From: Companilactobacillus insicii
GTDB lineage: Bacteria > Bacillota > Bacilli > Lactobacillales > Lactobacillaceae
DNA: 49,663 bases
Assembly (NCBI RefSeq): GCF_003946015.1
Contig: NZ_RHNU01000018.1
Location: 1 to 49,663 of the forward strand
Direction: 5' to 3'
The translations under genes were made by a program, and so were the position numbers. Below, piece after piece: positions 1 to 8,891 of the stretch. A model generated the notes under the pieces. It was not told the DNA's origin, did not search any database, and saw nothing but the letters and a program-made list of their open reading frames with translations. Position 1 is the first letter of the stretch, and every line of letters starts with the position of its first letter.

Positions 1-51
1 AAAAGAACCATCAGAGAAATCCCATTAGATTTCTTTGATGGTTCTTTTTTT
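1..51. terminator. Bidirectional intrinsic terminator
   Basis: A long hairpin (arms about 3-20 and 30-47) is flanked by T/A runs on both sides, so it can stop transcription in both directions. On the minus strand it ends the nuclease-glyA transcript. Confidence 0.8.
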
Positions 52-85
52 AGAGTCTAGAGTTTTGTCCCAGACTCTTTTTTTT
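52..85 (+). terminator. Second hairpin with T-run, plus-strand orientation
   Basis: The arms agagtct (52-58) and agactct (73-79) are followed by a run of T on the plus strand. It would stop transcription entering glyA from the left on the antisense strand. On the minus strand it is only a hairpin just after the glyA stop. Confidence 0.5.
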
Positions 86-1313
86 ATTTAATAAGGTGCT
101 TATCAGTAAGTGCCTTTGTACGAGCATCTAATTCTTTTAGTTTATCAGCATCATCATGACATTTGATTGCTTCAACGATGATTTGTGCAACCTCGGCACA
201 ATCTTCCTCATCAAAGCCACGAGATGTGATAGCTGGTGTTCCTAAACGAAGACCTGAAGTGTACTTAGGTGGCAAAGGATCATTAGGAATAGCTTCTTTG
301 TTAGATGTAATATGAATACTATCAAGTAAGTCTTGAACTTCCATACCATTCAATTCAGTTTCGGTTAATACAACGTTAAGAAGATGATTATCAGTACCAC
401 CAGTTAGGACCGACAAATTTTCTGAATCATTAATAACTTTTGCCATAGCAGCAGCATTTTTAATAACTTGCTCAATATAATCTTTAAATTGAGGTTGTAG
501 ATCTTCACCGAAAGCAACTGCTTTAGCAGCAATAACATGTTCAAGTGGTCCACCTTGTGTTCCGGGGAATACTGCTGAATTAATCTTTTTACCTAGTTCT
601 TTCTTAGCAATAATCATTCCACCACGTGGACCTCTTAGTGTCTTATGTGTTGTTGTTGTAACAATATCAGCAACACCGACTGGAGTAGGGTGTAGTCCGA
701 CCGCCACTAGTCCAGCAATGTGTGCCATATCAACCATTAGCAATGCGCCAACTGAATCAGCAATTTCTCTGAATTTGTTGAAATCAATAGTACGACTGTA
801 AGCTGAAGCACCAGCAACGATTAGTCTAGGTTTAACTTCTTCAGCAATTTTTTGAACATTATCGTAATCAATAAATCCTTCATCATTAACTCCATATGAG
901 TGGAATTGATACATTTTACCGGAGAAATTAACCTTTGAGCCATGGGTTAAATGTCCACCAGCGTTAAGATCCATACCTAAAACTGAATCACCAGGTTTTA
1001 ATACTGCTTGATATGCGGCAGCGTTTGCTTGAGAACCTGAATGAGGTTGAACATTTACATATTCGGCATTGAATAGCTTCTTAGCACGTTCAATTGCTAG
1101 AGCTTCAATTTGGTCGATGTATTCACAACCACCGTAGTAGCGGCGACCAGGATATCCCTCAGCATACTTATTAGTTAGAACAGAACCTTGAGCTTTTCTA
1201 ACGTTATCAGAAACGATATTTTCAGAAGCAATCAATTCGATATTACGGTTTTGACGATCTTCTTCTTTACCGATTAAATCAAAAATTTCTTTATCACCTG
1301 AACTATATTGCAT
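84..1313 (-). CDS. glyA: Serine hydroxymethyltransferase
   Basis: This 409-residue PLP enzyme interconverts serine plus tetrahydrofolate with glycine plus methylene-tetrahydrofolate, the main cytosolic source of one-carbon units. Length and sequence match bacterial GlyA end to end. The PLP lysine is Lys224 in the [11 protein letters not shown] motif, and the N-terminal [13 protein letters not shown] segment is typical. The ATG is preceded by AAGGAGATG at good spacing. The gene lies 13 bp downstream of the nuclease gene on the same strand with no terminator between, so the two are probably co-transcribed. Two hairpins follow the stop. Confidence 0.97.
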   Translation of the reverse strand: MQYSSGDKEIFDLIGKEEDRQNRNIELIASENIVSDNVRKAQGSVLTNKYAEGYPGRRYYGGCEYIDQIEALAIERAKKLFNAEYVNVQPHSGSQANAAAYQAVLKPGDSVLGMDLNAGGHLTHGSKVNFSGKMYQFHSYGVNDEGFIDYDNVQKIAEEVKPRLIVAGASAYSRTIDFNKFREIADSVGALLMVDMAHIAGLVAVGLHPTPVGVADIVTTTTHKTLRGPRGGMIIAKKELGKKINSAVFPGTQGGPLEHVIAAKAVAFGEDLQPQFKDYIEQVIKNAAAMAKVINDSENLSVLTGGTDNHLLNVVLTETELNGMEVQDLLDSIHITSNKEAIPNDPLPPKYTSGLRLGTPAITSRGFDEEDCAEVAQIIVEAIKCHDDADKLKELDARTKALTDKHLIK

Positions 1314-1326
1314 TCAAAACATCTCC

Positions 1327-2145
1327 TTAATTATTGTTAACCACACTAGTACCATTGGAATAATTAATCGTTACTCCATTTTCTATGTTAAAAATGTAAA
1401 CATTAAAAGTAACTTGATTATCGTTATTTCCTTGACTATCAAGTGACTCAGCCATCATCTGAACTCCTCTAGCAACCAACTCGTTTCCTCGATAAATCGG
1501 TTTGACACGATATCTTATGAAATTACTTGGATTTTGTTTCAAATAATAAGCTATGTCATTTTCATGTTTCAACATTTCTGGAGAATTTAGTGATCTTGTG
1601 CCTGTCATTAAGTTCTTAGGATTGTTGTTTTGACCGGTTAACTGATAACCAATCAAATGAGAACGATTATATAACCAACCACTTTTGAGCCTTTTATTGT
1701 GCCAGCCTGTAGGATTGACATATAAAGGTTCGCGTTTGGCAGTAGGCATTAAGCTTTTATTTAATAGTGCATCTGCTTGAATTGCACGATTCAAGTTATC
1801 TAAGTTAGCGAAACTTTGCCATGCACCATTTGCAATACTCAAATCTGACTTATTAAATGTAGGCTTATTGTTGTTAACTTCGATCTCTTGTTGGTTGTGA
1901 TAATCTTGGTAATTAAGACTTGCTAGATTGGTAGTGGAACTAGTTGTCGTTTTTTCTTCCTGTTTAGGATTATCGCCCAATAGGGAAGAATTACCTTGAT
2001 AATTTTCGTAGATACCTGAGCCACCGACTACAATTAATAATAATCCTAATGAAACTAGACGACGGTGAACCCTTCTTTTGGGTTTCGTCATAAATGTGGT
2101 AAATAGAACAATGACCCCTAACAGGGTCAGTAGTAACATATACAT
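1327..2145 (-). CDS. Membrane-anchored DNA/RNA non-specific endonuclease (EndA/DNA-entry type)
   Basis: The 272-residue protein has two N-terminal hydrophobic segments (about 2-18 and 31-44), a low-complexity Thr/Ser/Asn linker and a C-terminal beta-beta-alpha-metal nuclease domain. The catalytic motif appears as N-R-S-H at 160-163 followed by LIGYQLTG; pneumococcal EndA has DRGH at this place. The downstream NNNPKNLMTGTRSLN segment carries the conserved metal-binding Asn region. The ATG at 2145 was chosen because AGGGGA sits 6 nt upstream; the longer TTG-started frame would run through that ribosome binding site. It probably acts outside the membrane in DNA degradation or uptake. First gene of an operon with glyA. 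Confidence 0.88.
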   Translation of the reverse strand: MYMLLLTLLGVIVLFTTFMTKPKRRVHRRLVSLGLLLIVVGGSGIYENYQGNSSLLGDNPKQEEKTTTSSTTNLASLNYQDYHNQQEIEVNNNKPTFNKSDLSIANGAWQSFANLDNLNRAIQADALLNKSLMPTAKREPLYVNPTGWHNKRLKSGWLYNRSHLIGYQLTGQNNNPKNLMTGTRSLNSPEMLKHENDIAYYLKQNPSNFIRYRVKPIYRGNELVARGVQMMAESLDSQGNNDNQVTFNVYIFNIENGVTINYSNGTSVVNNN

Positions 2146-2255
2146 AAAATTTCCCCTCAACTCAAAGATTTATAAAAAATCTTCAATTGTCATTTTATCA
2201 TATAACAGAAGTATTTCTTAGCCAGAACATTGGTAAATTAGTAATTCGATATTCA

Positions 2256-2289
2256 AATAAAAAAGATTCAATCATTATGGATTGAATCT
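2256..2289 (-). terminator. Intrinsic terminator after htpX
   Basis: The 9-bp stem gattcaatc (2265-2273)/gattgaatc (2280-2288) abuts the htpX stop and is followed by a T-run on the minus strand (2258-2264 as A on plus). Confidence 0.85.
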
Positions 2290-3206
2290 CACATGAAAGT
2301 CTTTTTCAATGCTTCGATACGATCATCCAATGGTGGGTGAGTATCGAATAACCCTGAAAAATGTTTTTTCTTCTTATTTGGGTCATCAATATATAGTGCG
2401 GAACTGGCATCGTCAACTTTTTTCATCGGTTTTGTACTTGCTTTTAATTTTTCCAAGGCATTTATCAATCCTTGAGGATTACGAGTCAATTCAGCACCAG
2501 ATACATCGGCAAGATATTCACGATTACGAGACACAGCTAACTGGACTAAGCTTGCAATAAAAGGACCTAGAATCATAAATATAATTCCAATTAGCCATAG
2601 TGCGGCTCGAATCGCGAACCAACCACCATTATTAGAATCTCTGTCATCGCGGTCAAATGGTAATACGAAACGATACGCATTACCAATTAGATAACTAAGA
2701 AAAATGATTGCGGAAGATAGCGCTAGTGAAATTGTTGAAACACGAATGTCATAGTTTTTAACGTGGGATATTTCATGTGCAAGAACACCTTCAAGTTCCT
2801 CACGGTTCATCATTTTGTACAATCCACTTGTTACGGCCACGGCGGCATGTTCTGGATCTCGTCCGGTTGCAAAGGCATTAGGACTGTCATCCTTGATGAT
2901 ATAAATATCGGGTAAAGGAATATTTGCGACCATTGATAGATCCTCAACAATGTGCCATAAGTCGGGGGCCTCTTCAGCTGAATTTAGTTTTTTGGCACCA
3001 TTCATTTGCATTACAATACTGGTAGATTGAAAGTAAGTTATCAGTGTATAAACTAGGGCAACAATTAAAGCAATTATAATGCCACCCCAAATATTGTCCA
3101 TAAAGAATTCGCCAATGAAGCTTCCAATACCAGCCAAAATAATGAAGAAAATTGTAAAAATTAAATATGTTTTACGTTTATTCCTATCAATTTGCTGGTA
3201 GATCAT
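2289..3206 (-). CDS. htpX: HtpX family membrane zinc metalloprotease
   Basis: A 305-residue M48 protease that degrades misfolded membrane proteins, with its active site on the cytoplasmic face. Visible features are two N-terminal transmembrane helices (about 14-32 and 40-58), the zinc motif H144-E-I-S-H148, two further membrane segments after it, and the third-ligand region NREYLADVSG. The C-terminal TRNPQGLINALEKL and FDTHPPLDDRIEAL segments are family hallmarks. It starts 11 bp after lemA and is expressed with it, a pairing conserved in lactic acid bacteria. Confidence 0.95.
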   Translation of the reverse strand: MIYQQIDRNKRKTYLIFTIFFIILAGIGSFIGEFFMDNIWGGIIIALIVALVYTLITYFQSTSIVMQMNGAKKLNSAEEAPDLWHIVEDLSMVANIPLPDIYIIKDDSPNAFATGRDPEHAAVAVTSGLYKMMNREELEGVLAHEISHVKNYDIRVSTISLALSSAIIFLSYLIGNAYRFVLPFDRDDRDSNNGGWFAIRAALWLIGIIFMILGPFIASLVQLAVSRNREYLADVSGAELTRNPQGLINALEKLKASTKPMKKVDDASSALYIDDPNKKKKHFSGLFDTHPPLDDRIEALKKTFM

Positions 3207-3217
3207 AATTTAACTCC

Positions 3218-3766
3218 CTAGAATTTAACTTTAGGGGCTTCTTTTTCCGCTTCAGGAATTTGCAAGAAGTCCATTTCTTTAAATCCATGAATTTTTGCAA
3301 CAATATTTCTTGGAAATGTTTCAAGTGCAGTATCATATGCCTGAACTTGACTGTTGTATGCTTGGCGTGCGTAAGCAACTTTATTTTCTGTATTAGACAA
3401 TTCTTCCATTAATTTGCCGAATTCTTGATTAGCTTTTAAGTCAGGATAATTTTCTGCAAGAGCAAACACTTGTCTTAATACACCAGTCAATTGGTTATCA
3501 GCATCTACTTTTTCTTGTAGTGAGTCAGCATTAGCAACGCTGTTTCTTAGCTCAACCACTTTAGAAAGCGTCTCTTTTTCGTGAGTAGCATATCCCTTTA
3601 CTGTTTCGACTAGATTTGGAATCAAGTCTGTGCGTCGTTTCAATTGAACATCAATTTGTGAACTGAATTCTCGTGCACGATTACGGTATTTAACTAGGCC
3701 GTTGTACATTGCAGCATATGCAATCACAAGTAAAACTATAATAACAACAATAATTATTGTGGTCAT
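3218..3766 (-). CDS. lemA: LemA family protein
   Basis: The 182-residue protein has one N-terminal membrane helix (about 3-20) followed by a long four-helix coiled domain. Family signatures are YNGLVKYRNRAREFSSQIDVQLKRR, DLIPNLVETVKGYATHE and FPRNIVAKIHGFKEMDFLQ. The exact biochemical role of LemA is not established; it is usually encoded next to HtpX-like proteases, as here. The start has an AAGGAG-type site just upstream. Confidence 0.93.
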   Translation of the reverse strand: MTTIIIVVIIVLLVIAYAAMYNGLVKYRNRAREFSSQIDVQLKRRTDLIPNLVETVKGYATHEKETLSKVVELRNSVANADSLQEKVDADNQLTGVLRQVFALAENYPDLKANQEFGKLMEELSNTENKVAYARQAYNSQVQAYDTALETFPRNIVAKIHGFKEMDFLQIPEAEKEAPKVKF

Positions 3767-3950
3767 AAATTTCTCCTTTGAACTTTTATTAACACCAATT
3801 TTACCATATCTACATATAACAACCTATATTTCAAACTTATTGACAAATTGGATATTTAGACTTTATCACTATTTGATTTATTTAAAATAATTTATAATTT
3901 GATTCATAAAAGAAATATAATTATAAAGTAATTCTTTGAGAGGTACGCCT

Positions 3951-5069
3951 ATGAAAAATAGAATTAAAGTATGGTTGATCTCATTTCTTTGTACTACTAT
4001 ATTAATCCCAACACTGCCTATAAGTTCTATTAGTGCAGATGATACAACTGGTGCAAATGAGTCGACTGATGTGAGTGAGAATATTGATCAAGATGAATTT
4101 GCCAGTAAAGTAGACAATTTGTTAACTCAAAAGGATTTTTCGGGGACTATTTTAGTTATTAAAGATGGAAAAGTTCTTTATCAAACTAGCCGAGGCTATG
4201 CTAACTTTGCTAAGGGACGTATGAATACTGAACATACAGCTTATGAAATAGATTCAATACAAAAGGCTTTGACGGCTGCTCTTTTAATGAAACAAGTGGA
4301 AAAGGGTAAATTGAAATTAAGTGATAAATTATCTAAGTTTTATCCCGATGTACCAGGCAGTAAGAAAATAACAATTCGTCAAATGCTCGATATGAAATCT
4401 GGATTGGTAATGTCAAATCAAATAGGCCCAGATTCAGTTATGTCAGATGATCACATTTTGAATAACGATATAAAAAAGTTACATTTTTCTAGAATTTACT
4501 ATAATAGATGGTTTTATTCACCAATTAATTATAATTTGTTGAGTGGTGTGCTAGAAAAGGTAACTGGGAAATCTTATCGCTATTTGTTTACAAAAGCTTA
4601 TATTGATAAATTAAAATTGAAGCATACCATTTTTGCATATGATAGATCACCTCAAATTGAAAAAGCTGCAGGATATAGCAATGTTGATCCTCTATCCCCA
4701 AGAGCAAATTATCATAATGCTTTTAGAACCAATCGTTATTATACATATGATGAATTGGGAACAGGGCAGGTTTATATGAGTGCGATGGATTTATATAAAG
4801 CTGAGCACTATATAGTTTCGGGTACTATGTTATCGAAAAAATCTAAAAAAGAATTATTTAAGTCTGGCAGTAGCAGTTCTTATGGTGGTGGCTTCTACAA
4901 TGGAAATAACAATAAATTTGCTAATGGTTGGGGATACGGGTTTCAGACAGTAGTTCATATTTCAGATAATGGTAAGGATTCAGTAGTTGTTCTAGAAAAT
5001 TATCAAAGATTGGCTGCAGATATTAAGCCAACAGCATCACAAATTTATAGCATGTTAAATAATAATTAG
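3951..5069 (+). CDS. Secreted serine hydrolase, beta-lactamase/PBP-like (PF00144)
   Basis: The 372-residue protein has a signal peptide (positive MKNRIKV, hydrophobic core, cleavage probably after SISA). The beta-lactamase/class C fold begins near residue 50. The nucleophile motif is S102-I-Q-K105. The second motif, usually Y-S/A-N, reads Y-S-P (189-191) within FYSPINYNLLSG, so the Asn is replaced by Pro. GWGYGFQ near the C-terminus would correspond to the third motif region. Substrate is unknown; such proteins act on cell-wall peptides or esters. The ATG at 3951 was chosen over the upstream TTG because GAGAGG lies just before it. Confidence 0.85.
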   Translation: MKNRIKVWLISFLCTTILIPTLPISSISADDTTGANESTDVSENIDQDEFASKVDNLLTQKDFSGTILVIKDGKVLYQTSRGYANFAKGRMNTEHTAYEIDSIQKALTAALLMKQVEKGKLKLSDKLSKFYPDVPGSKKITIRQMLDMKSGLVMSNQIGPDSVMSDDHILNNDIKKLHFSRIYYNRWFYSPINYNLLSGVLEKVTGKSYRYLFTKAYIDKLKLKHTIFAYDRSPQIEKAAGYSNVDPLSPRANYHNAFRTNRYYTYDELGTGQVYMSAMDLYKAEHYIVSGTMLSKKSKKELFKSGSSSSYGGGFYNGNNNKFANGWGYGFQTVVHISDNGKDSVVVLENYQRLAADIKPTASQIYSMLNNN

Positions 5070-5102
5070 CTATTTATCTATGAAACGTGTATTATTAATA
5101 GA

Positions 5103-5208
5103 GCAGGTAGCCTACCTGCTTAAGGGTTATCTTATACATTCCAAAGATTTACTGTAAGATAACTTTCAAGACTTTCTGTCACGGATTGATGGAAGGTCTT
5201 TTTTTGTG
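5103..5208 (+). promoter_or_regulatory. Structured leader ending in a terminator ahead of the aldo/keto reductase
   Basis: Three successive hairpins are visible: gcaggt/acctgc (5103-5108/5114-5119), gttatctta/taagataac (5126-5134/5155-5163, perfect 9 bp), and an intrinsic terminator aagactttc/gaaggtctt (5168-5176/5192-5200) followed by a T-run. It may simply end the upstream hydrolase transcript. The absence of a clear promoter between the terminator and the reductase also allows attenuation or readthrough control. No T-box or known riboswitch consensus was recognised. Confidence 0.6.
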
Positions 5209-5254
5209 GATTTTTTTTAATTGGTGTAGCTTATTCATTAGGGAGGTTTTATTA

Positions 5255-6079
5255 ATGTATAAATTAAATGATGGTCAAATGATCCCAGAAATTGGTTTTG
5301 GAACATACAAACTAAATGGCAATAAGGGTTCTCAAAGCATAGTTTCAGCAATCAATAATGGATATCGTATGCTAGATACTGCATATAACTATGAAAATGA
5401 GGGTGCGGTTGGTCATGCAATTGAGCGTACACCAATTCCACGTACTGAATTAACAGTGACATCAAAATTGCCTGGCCGTTATTATCATTACGACGATGCA
5501 ATTGAAAGAATTCAGGAGTCACTCTATCGTGCGCACTTGGATTATTTTGATATCTATCTATTGCATTGGCCAAATCCCAAGCGTGATATGTATGTAGAAG
5601 CATGGAATGCTCTAATTGATGCTCAAAAGTTTGGACTTGTAAAATCAATTGGTGTCTGCAATTTCTTGCCAGAACATCTTGATCGACTAGAGAAGGAGAC
5701 TGGTGTTATACCAGCAATTAATCAAATTGAGTTACATCCATATTTTAATCAAAAAGAAATGCGTAAGTATGATTCAGAGCATGGTATTGTTACCATGGAT
5801 TGGAGTCCATTGGGGCGTGCTAGTTCAGTTTTAAAGGATCCTAATTTGATTGAGTTGGCTAATAAATATAATAAGTCAGTTGGACAAATTATTTTAAGAT
5901 GGGAACATCAAATTGATACTTTACCGATTCCTAAGTCAGCTAATCCAAATAGACAGATGGATAATATTGATATTTTTGATTTCAGCATTTCTGATGAGGA
6001 CATGCAGAGAATTAATGCTTTGACAAAAGTTAACGGAAGAGTTAATAATCAAGATCCTGCTGAATATGAAGAATTTTAG
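5255..6079 (+). CDS. Aldo/keto reductase
   Basis: The 274-residue NADPH-dependent oxidoreductase has a TIM-barrel fold and reduces carbonyl compounds. The catalytic tetrad is visible as Asp41 and Tyr46 (DTAYNYENE), Lys71 (TSK) and His104 (LLHWPNP). The C-terminal LPIPKSANPNR segment binds the cofactor phosphate. It belongs to the glyoxal/2,5-diketogluconate-reductase-like group common in lactobacilli; the substrate cannot be read from sequence. The ATG at 5255 has GGGAGG upstream; the in-frame extension to 5186 would run through the leader hairpins. Confidence 0.93.
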   Translation: MYKLNDGQMIPEIGFGTYKLNGNKGSQSIVSAINNGYRMLDTAYNYENEGAVGHAIERTPIPRTELTVTSKLPGRYYHYDDAIERIQESLYRAHLDYFDIYLLHWPNPKRDMYVEAWNALIDAQKFGLVKSIGVCNFLPEHLDRLEKETGVIPAINQIELHPYFNQKEMRKYDSEHGIVTMDWSPLGRASSVLKDPNLIELANKYNKSVGQIILRWEHQIDTLPIPKSANPNRQMDNIDIFDFSISDEDMQRINALTKVNGRVNNQDPAEYEEF

Positions 6080-6125
6080 TCTTTAACGATTCAATAAATT
6101 GATTGTTGTTAATAATTAGTTATTT

Positions 6126-6161
6126 AGAGAGCAGAGTTAATATCTAATTCTGTTCTTTTTT
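6126..6161 (+). terminator. Intrinsic terminator after the aldo/keto reductase
   Basis: A 12-bp stem with two G-U pairs (6128-6139/6145-6156) is followed by six or more T. Confidence 0.8.
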
Positions 6162-6233
6162 GTGGCAAAAATGCAGGTCAAAAAGTAATAAATAATTACT
6201 CAAAAATAGAATCAAAATATTCATATATTTTTA

Positions 6234-6262
6234 TTGTAGTTTTAAGGTATGAGAACTATATT
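6234..6262 (+). promoter_or_regulatory. Candidate promoter of oleate hydratase
   Basis: TTGTAG (6234-6239), a 17-bp spacer and TATATT (6257-6262) lie upstream of the start at 6316. The -35 box is weak. Confidence 0.4.
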
Positions 6263-6315
6263 GTATGTGTAAATACTTACAAAACGTGTTAATCATAATT
6301 CAAGAGGTGGTTCTT

Positions 6316-8088
6316 ATGTATAGAAGTAACGGTAATTATGAAGCATTTGCACATCCAATGAAGCCAGAAGGTGTTGACAACAAGTCGGCATACATTGTTG
6401 GTTCTGGATTAGCTGGATTGGCTGCAGCAACGTTCCTTGTACGTGATGGTCAAATGAAAGGTGATAAAATTCATGTTCTTGAAGAATTAGGACTTCCCGG
6501 TGGAAGTATGGATGGAATTTGGAACGAACAAAAAGGTTATATTATTCGAGGTGGTAGAGAGATGGAACCACATTTCGAAACACTTTGGGATTTATTCAGA
6601 TCCATTCCGACACTTGAAAATCCTGATGTATCTATTCTTGATGAATTCTATTGGTTGAATAAGAAAGATCCAAGTTATTCAAAGGGTAGAGCTATCCAAA
6701 ATCAAGGTAAGGATATTGATACACCTGATAAATTAACTTTGACACCAAAGGCAGTTGAAGAATTGTTACATTTGGTATTAACACCTGAAAAAGATCTTAA
6801 TGATAAGAGAATTGACGAAGTATTTACAGATGAGTTCTTTAAGTCAAACTTCTGGCTATATTGGTCAACTATGTTTGCCTTTGAACCATGGGCAAGTGCC
6901 ATGGAAATGAGACGTTATTTGATGAGATTTGTTCATCATATCGATTCGTTACCTAACTTGTCATCATTGAGATTTACAAAATATAATCAATATGAATCTT
7001 TGATTTTGCCAATCGTTAAATTCCTAGAAGGCAAAGGAGTACACTTCGAATACAATACTCATGTTGAAAATGTTGAAGTAGACACTTCCAATAATGAAAA
7101 GGTTGCTAAGAAGTTAGTAAAGACAACTGATGGCAAGGACACATCTGTTGACTTGACAGTAAATGATTTGGTCTTTGTAACTAACGGTTCGATTACTGAA
7201 AGTACAACATACGGTGATCAAACACATCCAGCACCAACAGAACATGAGTTGGGTGATAGTTGGAGGCTTTGGGAGAACTTAGCTAAGCAAGATCCAGCTT
7301 TTGGTAATCCTGATAAGTTCTGTAAAAATATTCCAGAAGCAAATTGGGTTATTTCCGGAACAATTACTTTGACAGATGATGAAGCTGTTCCATATATTGA
7401 AAAGATCAGTAAAAAAAATCCACATAGTGGCTCCATCGTAACTAGCGGCCCTGTAAGTATTAAGGATTCGAATTGGCTATATGGATATTCAATTAGTCGT
7501 CAACCACACTTTAAGGCACAAAAACCTAATGAATTAGTTGTTTGGGTATATGGATTATTCTCAGATAAACCTGGTAACTTCGTAAATAAGAAGATTACTG
7601 AGTGTAGTGGTGAGGAACTATGTGAAGAATGGTTGTATCACATTGGTGTTCCTACTGATAAGATCAAGGATATTGCAGAAAATCATGCAAGTACTATTCC
7701 AGCACATATGCCATATATCACTTCGTACTTTATGCCTAGAAAGATTGGAGATTGTCCATTAGTAGTGCCAGAAGGATCTAAGAACTTGGCATTCATAGGC
7801 AACTTCTCTGAAACTGAACGTGACACAGTCTTTACAACTGAATATTCAGTACGTACGGCTATGGAAGCTGTCTACACATTGTTAGACGTTGATCGTGGTG
7901 TCCCTGAGGTATTTGCTTCAGCCTTCGATACACGTGTATTGATGAAAGCTGCATACTACTTGAATGATCAAAAGGGCTTGAAGGATATCAAACTGCCATT
8001 TAAAGATCGTATAGTAGAAAAGCAAGTTCTTGAAAAGATTCATGGAACTTATATTGAAGAATTGATGAAAGAAGCAAAGCTTCTATAA
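6316..8088 (+). CDS. ohyA: Oleate hydratase (myosin-cross-reactive antigen family)
   Basis: The 590-residue FAD-dependent enzyme adds water to cis-9 unsaturated fatty acids, giving 10-hydroxy fatty acids. In lactobacilli it is the first step of linoleate saturation and a detoxification route for free fatty acids. The dinucleotide-binding motif GSGLAG is at residues 29-34, followed by the family segments [21 protein letters not shown] and [26 protein letters not shown]. Length is the usual one for the family. The ATG at 6316 was chosen for its GAGGTGG ribosome binding site. Monocistronic, with its own terminator. Confidence 0.96.
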   Translation: MYRSNGNYEAFAHPMKPEGVDNKSAYIVGSGLAGLAAATFLVRDGQMKGDKIHVLEELGLPGGSMDGIWNEQKGYIIRGGREMEPHFETLWDLFRSIPTLENPDVSILDEFYWLNKKDPSYSKGRAIQNQGKDIDTPDKLTLTPKAVEELLHLVLTPEKDLNDKRIDEVFTDEFFKSNFWLYWSTMFAFEPWASAMEMRRYLMRFVHHIDSLPNLSSLRFTKYNQYESLILPIVKFLEGKGVHFEYNTHVENVEVDTSNNEKVAKKLVKTTDGKDTSVDLTVNDLVFVTNGSITESTTYGDQTHPAPTEHELGDSWRLWENLAKQDPAFGNPDKFCKNIPEANWVISGTITLTDDEAVPYIEKISKKNPHSGSIVTSGPVSIKDSNWLYGYSISRQPHFKAQKPNELVVWVYGLFSDKPGNFVNKKITECSGEELCEEWLYHIGVPTDKIKDIAENHASTIPAHMPYITSYFMPRKIGDCPLVVPEGSKNLAFIGNFSETERDTVFTTEYSVRTAMEAVYTLLDVDRGVPEVFASAFDTRVLMKAAYYLNDQKGLKDIKLPFKDRIVEKQVLEKIHGTYIEELMKEAKLL

Positions 8089-8108
8089 TATATAATCATT
8101 TTTAGTTA

Positions 8109-8137
8109 AAGCAACCTCAAGCGAGGTTGCTTTTTTG
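8109..8137 (+). terminator. Intrinsic terminator after oleate hydratase
   Basis: Perfect 8-bp stem gcaacctc/gaggttgc (8111-8118/8123-8130) followed by TTTTTT. Confidence 0.9.
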
Positions 8138-8204
8138 TATTGTTTAGGCAAATAACTAATCAAAGGCTTCTGAAGGTCGTAAACTACAGTTATCAAGTGT
8201 AAAC

Positions 8205-8232
8205 TTGACATTCTCGATAAAGCTAGTATAGT
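8205..8232 (+). promoter_or_regulatory. Promoter of the 44-residue gene
   Basis: Consensus TTGACA (8205-8210), a 16-bp spacer and TATAGT (8227-8232), about 35 bp before the start codon. Confidence 0.7.
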
Positions 8233-8267
8233 AAAGAGTTAAAAATTCGAACGTGGAGGTAAACAAT

Positions 8268-8402
8268 ATGAAAAAATATTCTGTTTCAATGGACAAAAAG
8301 AAGCATCTGTTTACCGTCGTAGAGAAAAACAATAAAAAAGTTTCTGCATGCGGTAAATCGATCGAAGAGGCCGTTAATAAATTGATTAAGAAAAGTGCAT
8401 AG
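8268..8402 (+). CDS. Small basic protein, unknown function
   Basis: A 44-residue gene beginning MKKYSVSMDKKKHLF, Lys-rich (about a quarter Lys), with an amphipathic C-terminal helix SIEEAVNKLIKK. GGAGG lies 8 nt before the ATG. It has its own near-consensus promoter and a very strong terminator, so it is a genuine stand-alone gene. I do not recognise the family. The pattern of a short beta-hairpin-like start followed by one helix would fit a small DUF or nucleic-acid-binding peptide, but this is inference. Confidence 0.75.
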   Translation: MKKYSVSMDKKKHLFTVVEKNNKKVSACGKSIEEAVNKLIKKSA

Positions 8403-8411
8403 ATAAATGAA

Positions 8412-8449
8412 AGTGGTGATTCTCCTAGTTGAGAATCACCACTTTTTTG
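8412..8449 (+). terminator. Strong intrinsic terminator
   Basis: Perfect 13-bp stem (8412-8424/8431-8443) with a 6-nt loop, followed by TTTTTTG. Confidence 0.95.
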
Positions 8450-8487
8450 TTACACTTAAACCACGACAAATTATTTAGAGGAGAGCC

Positions 8488-8868
8488 ATGAGAAAAGGAA
8501 TTGAATTGGATATGGTAGTTTCTGATGCGTTGACATCAGTTAAGACTTTTGAAAAAGTATTTAAGGTTGAGATTTTAGAAATTCAAAGTACTGTCAAGGA
8601 AAATGATACTGTCTTGGTCGATATGGAGGGAATGCACATTCATTTTTTAAGTAAAAATGAAGAGGTGGGCTTTAAAACTCCAACTAGTACCCCAGAATCA
8701 ATGTGGGTAAACGTGATTGTTGATGATATTGAAAGAACTAAGGATGCTGCGGTTGATGCAGGATTAGAATTGATTATTCCAATTACTAAGGAATCATACG
8801 AAGGCATGTTGTATATGCTCTTGAAAGATAGGGATAATTATCAATGGATGGTTTATGAAGCAGAATAA
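8488..8868 (+). CDS. VOC-fold (glyoxalase/bleomycin-resistance-like) protein
   Basis: The 126-residue protein has the paired beta-alpha-beta-beta-beta modules of the VOC superfamily: LDMVVSDALTSVKTFEKVF at the start and MWVNVIVDDIERTKDAAVDAG at the start of the second module, ending DRDNYQWMVYE. Metal-ligand residues are not clearly those of glyoxalase I, so enzyme or binding activity is unknown. GAGGAGA precedes the ATG. It may share a transcript with the membrane protein 23 bp downstream. Confidence 0.8.
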   Translation: MRKGIELDMVVSDALTSVKTFEKVFKVEILEIQSTVKENDTVLVDMEGMHIHFLSKNEEVGFKTPTSTPESMWVNVIVDDIERTKDAAVDAGLELIIPITKESYEGMLYMLLKDRDNYQWMVYEAE

Positions 8869-8891
8869 ATTTTAGTTATGGGGGATGAAGC

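Noticed and set aside
5352-5648. A 98-codon minus-strand frame opposite the aldo/keto reductase
   Set aside because: It lies wholly within a well-supported gene, has no ribosome binding site and no recognisable domain.
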